Shown here: positions 62,975-64,000 of the stretch, piece after piece
Layout: each line of letters opens with the position of its first letter
How positions within the stretch are numbered: position 1 is the stretch's first letter
Assembly: GCF_008271805.1 (NCBI RefSeq)
Contig: NZ_VSRY01000138.1
Coordinates: 55,555-119,554, forward strand
Direction of reading: 5' to 3'
DNA from: Streptomyces sp. TRM49041
GTDB lineage: Bacteria; Actinomycetota; Actinomycetes; Streptomycetales; Streptomycetaceae
DNA length: 64,000 nt
Position numbers and translations under genes: made by a program
Notes under the pieces: generated by a model
What the model was told of the DNA's origin: nothing
Seen by the model: the letters and a program-made list of their open reading frames with translations, nothing else
Databases searched by the model: none

Positions 62975-64000
62975 ATGGTGTTCAAGCGACTGCTCGGCTC
63001 GGTCGGCATCGGCGGCCCCTCGGTGGACACGGTCCTCACACCCGGAGCGGTCCAGCCGGGGGGCGCCCTCACAGGCGAGGTACGCCTCAAGGGCGGCAAG
63101 GCCGACTTCGACATCGAGCACATCACGCTCGAACTCGTCGCCCGCGTCGAGGCCGAGCACGACGACGGGGAGTCCGAGGGCGTGGTCGCCTTCGAACGGT
63201 TCACCGTGGCCGGTGGCTTCCGCCTGACCGAGGGCGAGCAGCGCAGCGTGCCGTTCAGCGTGCACCTGCCGTGGGAGACGCCGGTCAACGAGCTCTACGG
63301 GCAGGCCCTCGGCATCGTTCTCGGTGTGCGCACCGAGCTGGGCGTGGCCGGCGCGAAGGACAAGGGCGACATGGACCCGCTCGCCGTCGGGCCGCTGCCC
63401 GCGCAGGAGGCGGTCCTGGAGGCGTTCGGGCAGCTCGGCTTCGGCTTCAAGTCGGCCGACCTGGAGTACGGCCGCATCGGCGGCACCGGCCAGCAGCTGC
63501 CGTTCTACCAGGAGATCGAGATGACCCCGGCGCCGCAGTACGCGCACCAGGTCAACGAGATCGAGGTCACCTTCCTCGCCAACCCGGGCGGCATGGAGGT
63601 CGTCCTGGAGGCCGACAAGCGCGGCGGCCTCTTCTCCGGCGGCCACGACGCGCTGAACCGCTTCACCGTCAGCCACCAGGATGTCGGCCACACCGACTGG
63701 AACGCCCTGGTCGAGTCGTGGGTGCACCAGCTCGTGGAGCGCCACTCCGCGCACGGCGGCCACGGAGCCCACGGCGCGTACGGCCACAGCGACCCCTATG
63801 CGCACAAGGGCGACCACCACGGCCACCACGGCCACCACGGGCACGGCGACGGGCATCGCTCCGGCCCCGGCATGGGCACGGCCATCGCGGCCGGCGCCGC
63901 GGGCGTGGCGGTCGGCGTGGCGGGCGGCCTGGTCGCGGCGGAGATCGTCGACGAGGTCGGCGACTTCTTCGAGGGCGACGACGAAGGCGACGAAGGCTGA
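62975..64000 (+). CDS. Spo0M family sporulation-control protein
   Basis: A 341-residue arrestin-fold protein beginning V-F-K-R-L-L-G-S-V-G-I-G-G-P-S-V-D-T-V-L, the Spo0M signature. Extra C-terminal stretch very rich in His and Gly (about residues 257-292) and then a hydrophobic segment (about 297-318) and acidic tail, so it may bind metal and the membrane. Complete, ending at the window edge. Confidence 0.88.
   Translation: MVFKRLLGSVGIGGPSVDTVLTPGAVQPGGALTGEVRLKGGKADFDIEHITLELVARVEAEHDDGESEGVVAFERFTVAGGFRLTEGEQRSVPFSVHLPWETPVNELYGQALGIVLGVRTELGVAGAKDKGDMDPLAVGPLPAQEAVLEAFGQLGFGFKSADLEYGRIGGTGQQLPFYQEIEMTPAPQYAHQVNEIEVTFLANPGGMEVVLEADKRGGLFSGGHDALNRFTVSHQDVGHTDWNALVESWVHQLVERHSAHGGHGAHGAYGHSDPYAHKGDHHGHHGHHGHGDGHRSGPGMGTAIAAGAAGVAVGVAGGLVAAEIVDEVGDFFEGDDEGDEG

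Overview
This is Streptomyces chromosomal DNA. GC is very high, with strong third-position GC bias. Gene families typical of the genus recur: XRE-DUF5753 regulators paired with DUF397 proteins, DUF6879, DUF6087, Excalibur lipoprotein, twin TerD genes and an NB-ARC/TPR protein. Many starts are GTG or TTG, and several genes have a TANNNT -10 box only 7-8 bases before the ATG (probable leaderless mRNAs).

0-16 kb is mostly chromosomal housekeeping: M50 protease, F420 reductase (npdG), methionine aminopeptidase, an iron patch (iron box, heme oxygenase, FTR1-like permease), lipoprotein, primase/polymerase-like protein, TetR regulator, dimethylargininase, Bcr/CflA efflux with an Rsm22-type methyltransferase, SDR, MazG-like and Excalibur proteins. 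Two decayed genes lie here: a Gfo/Idh oxidoreductase and a probable PhzF tail.

16-51 kb is a complete type 2 BREX (Pgl) phage-defence locus, all on the minus strand: brxHI, brxD, pglZ, pglY and, 15 kb away, pglX and pglW. The gap between pglY and pglX (27.0-42.4 kb) is packed with accessory cargo. It has a VapBC-type pair at each end. Inside are a STAND/NB-ARC-TPR protein overlapping a small putative membrane-active effector, both carrying the same short V-Y-Q-x-x-x-D-Q-H-I motif, which looks like an amyloid-signalling cell-death pair. There is also a graspetide-type RiPP cluster (precursor, ATP-grasp ligase, PIMT-like methyltransferase), DUF6879 and XRE/DUF397/HATPase regulatory sets, NUDIX, methyltransferase and phosphotransferase genes, and several relics. 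One relic is a PIN-toxin tail at 27.9 kb that matches, in direct orientation, the tail of the intact PIN gene at 41.7 kb. These two sites bracket most of the cargo. Upstream of pglW lie a DUF6408-like peptide and a DUF2075 helicase with a nuclease-like N-terminus.

54-64 kb is a stress island: a BlaI-type repressor with an M56-type membrane protease, two TerD proteins, a double universal stress protein, an MT0933-type small protein, two CNNM/CorC transporters (plus a third in ruins), a small HhH-like protein and Spo0M. Five near-identical dyads (TCTAC-N6-GTAGA) lie upstream of blaI, both terD genes (one shared with the stress-protein gene), the CNNM operon and the small-protein gene. This is a self-contained candidate BlaI regulon readable from the sequence alone.
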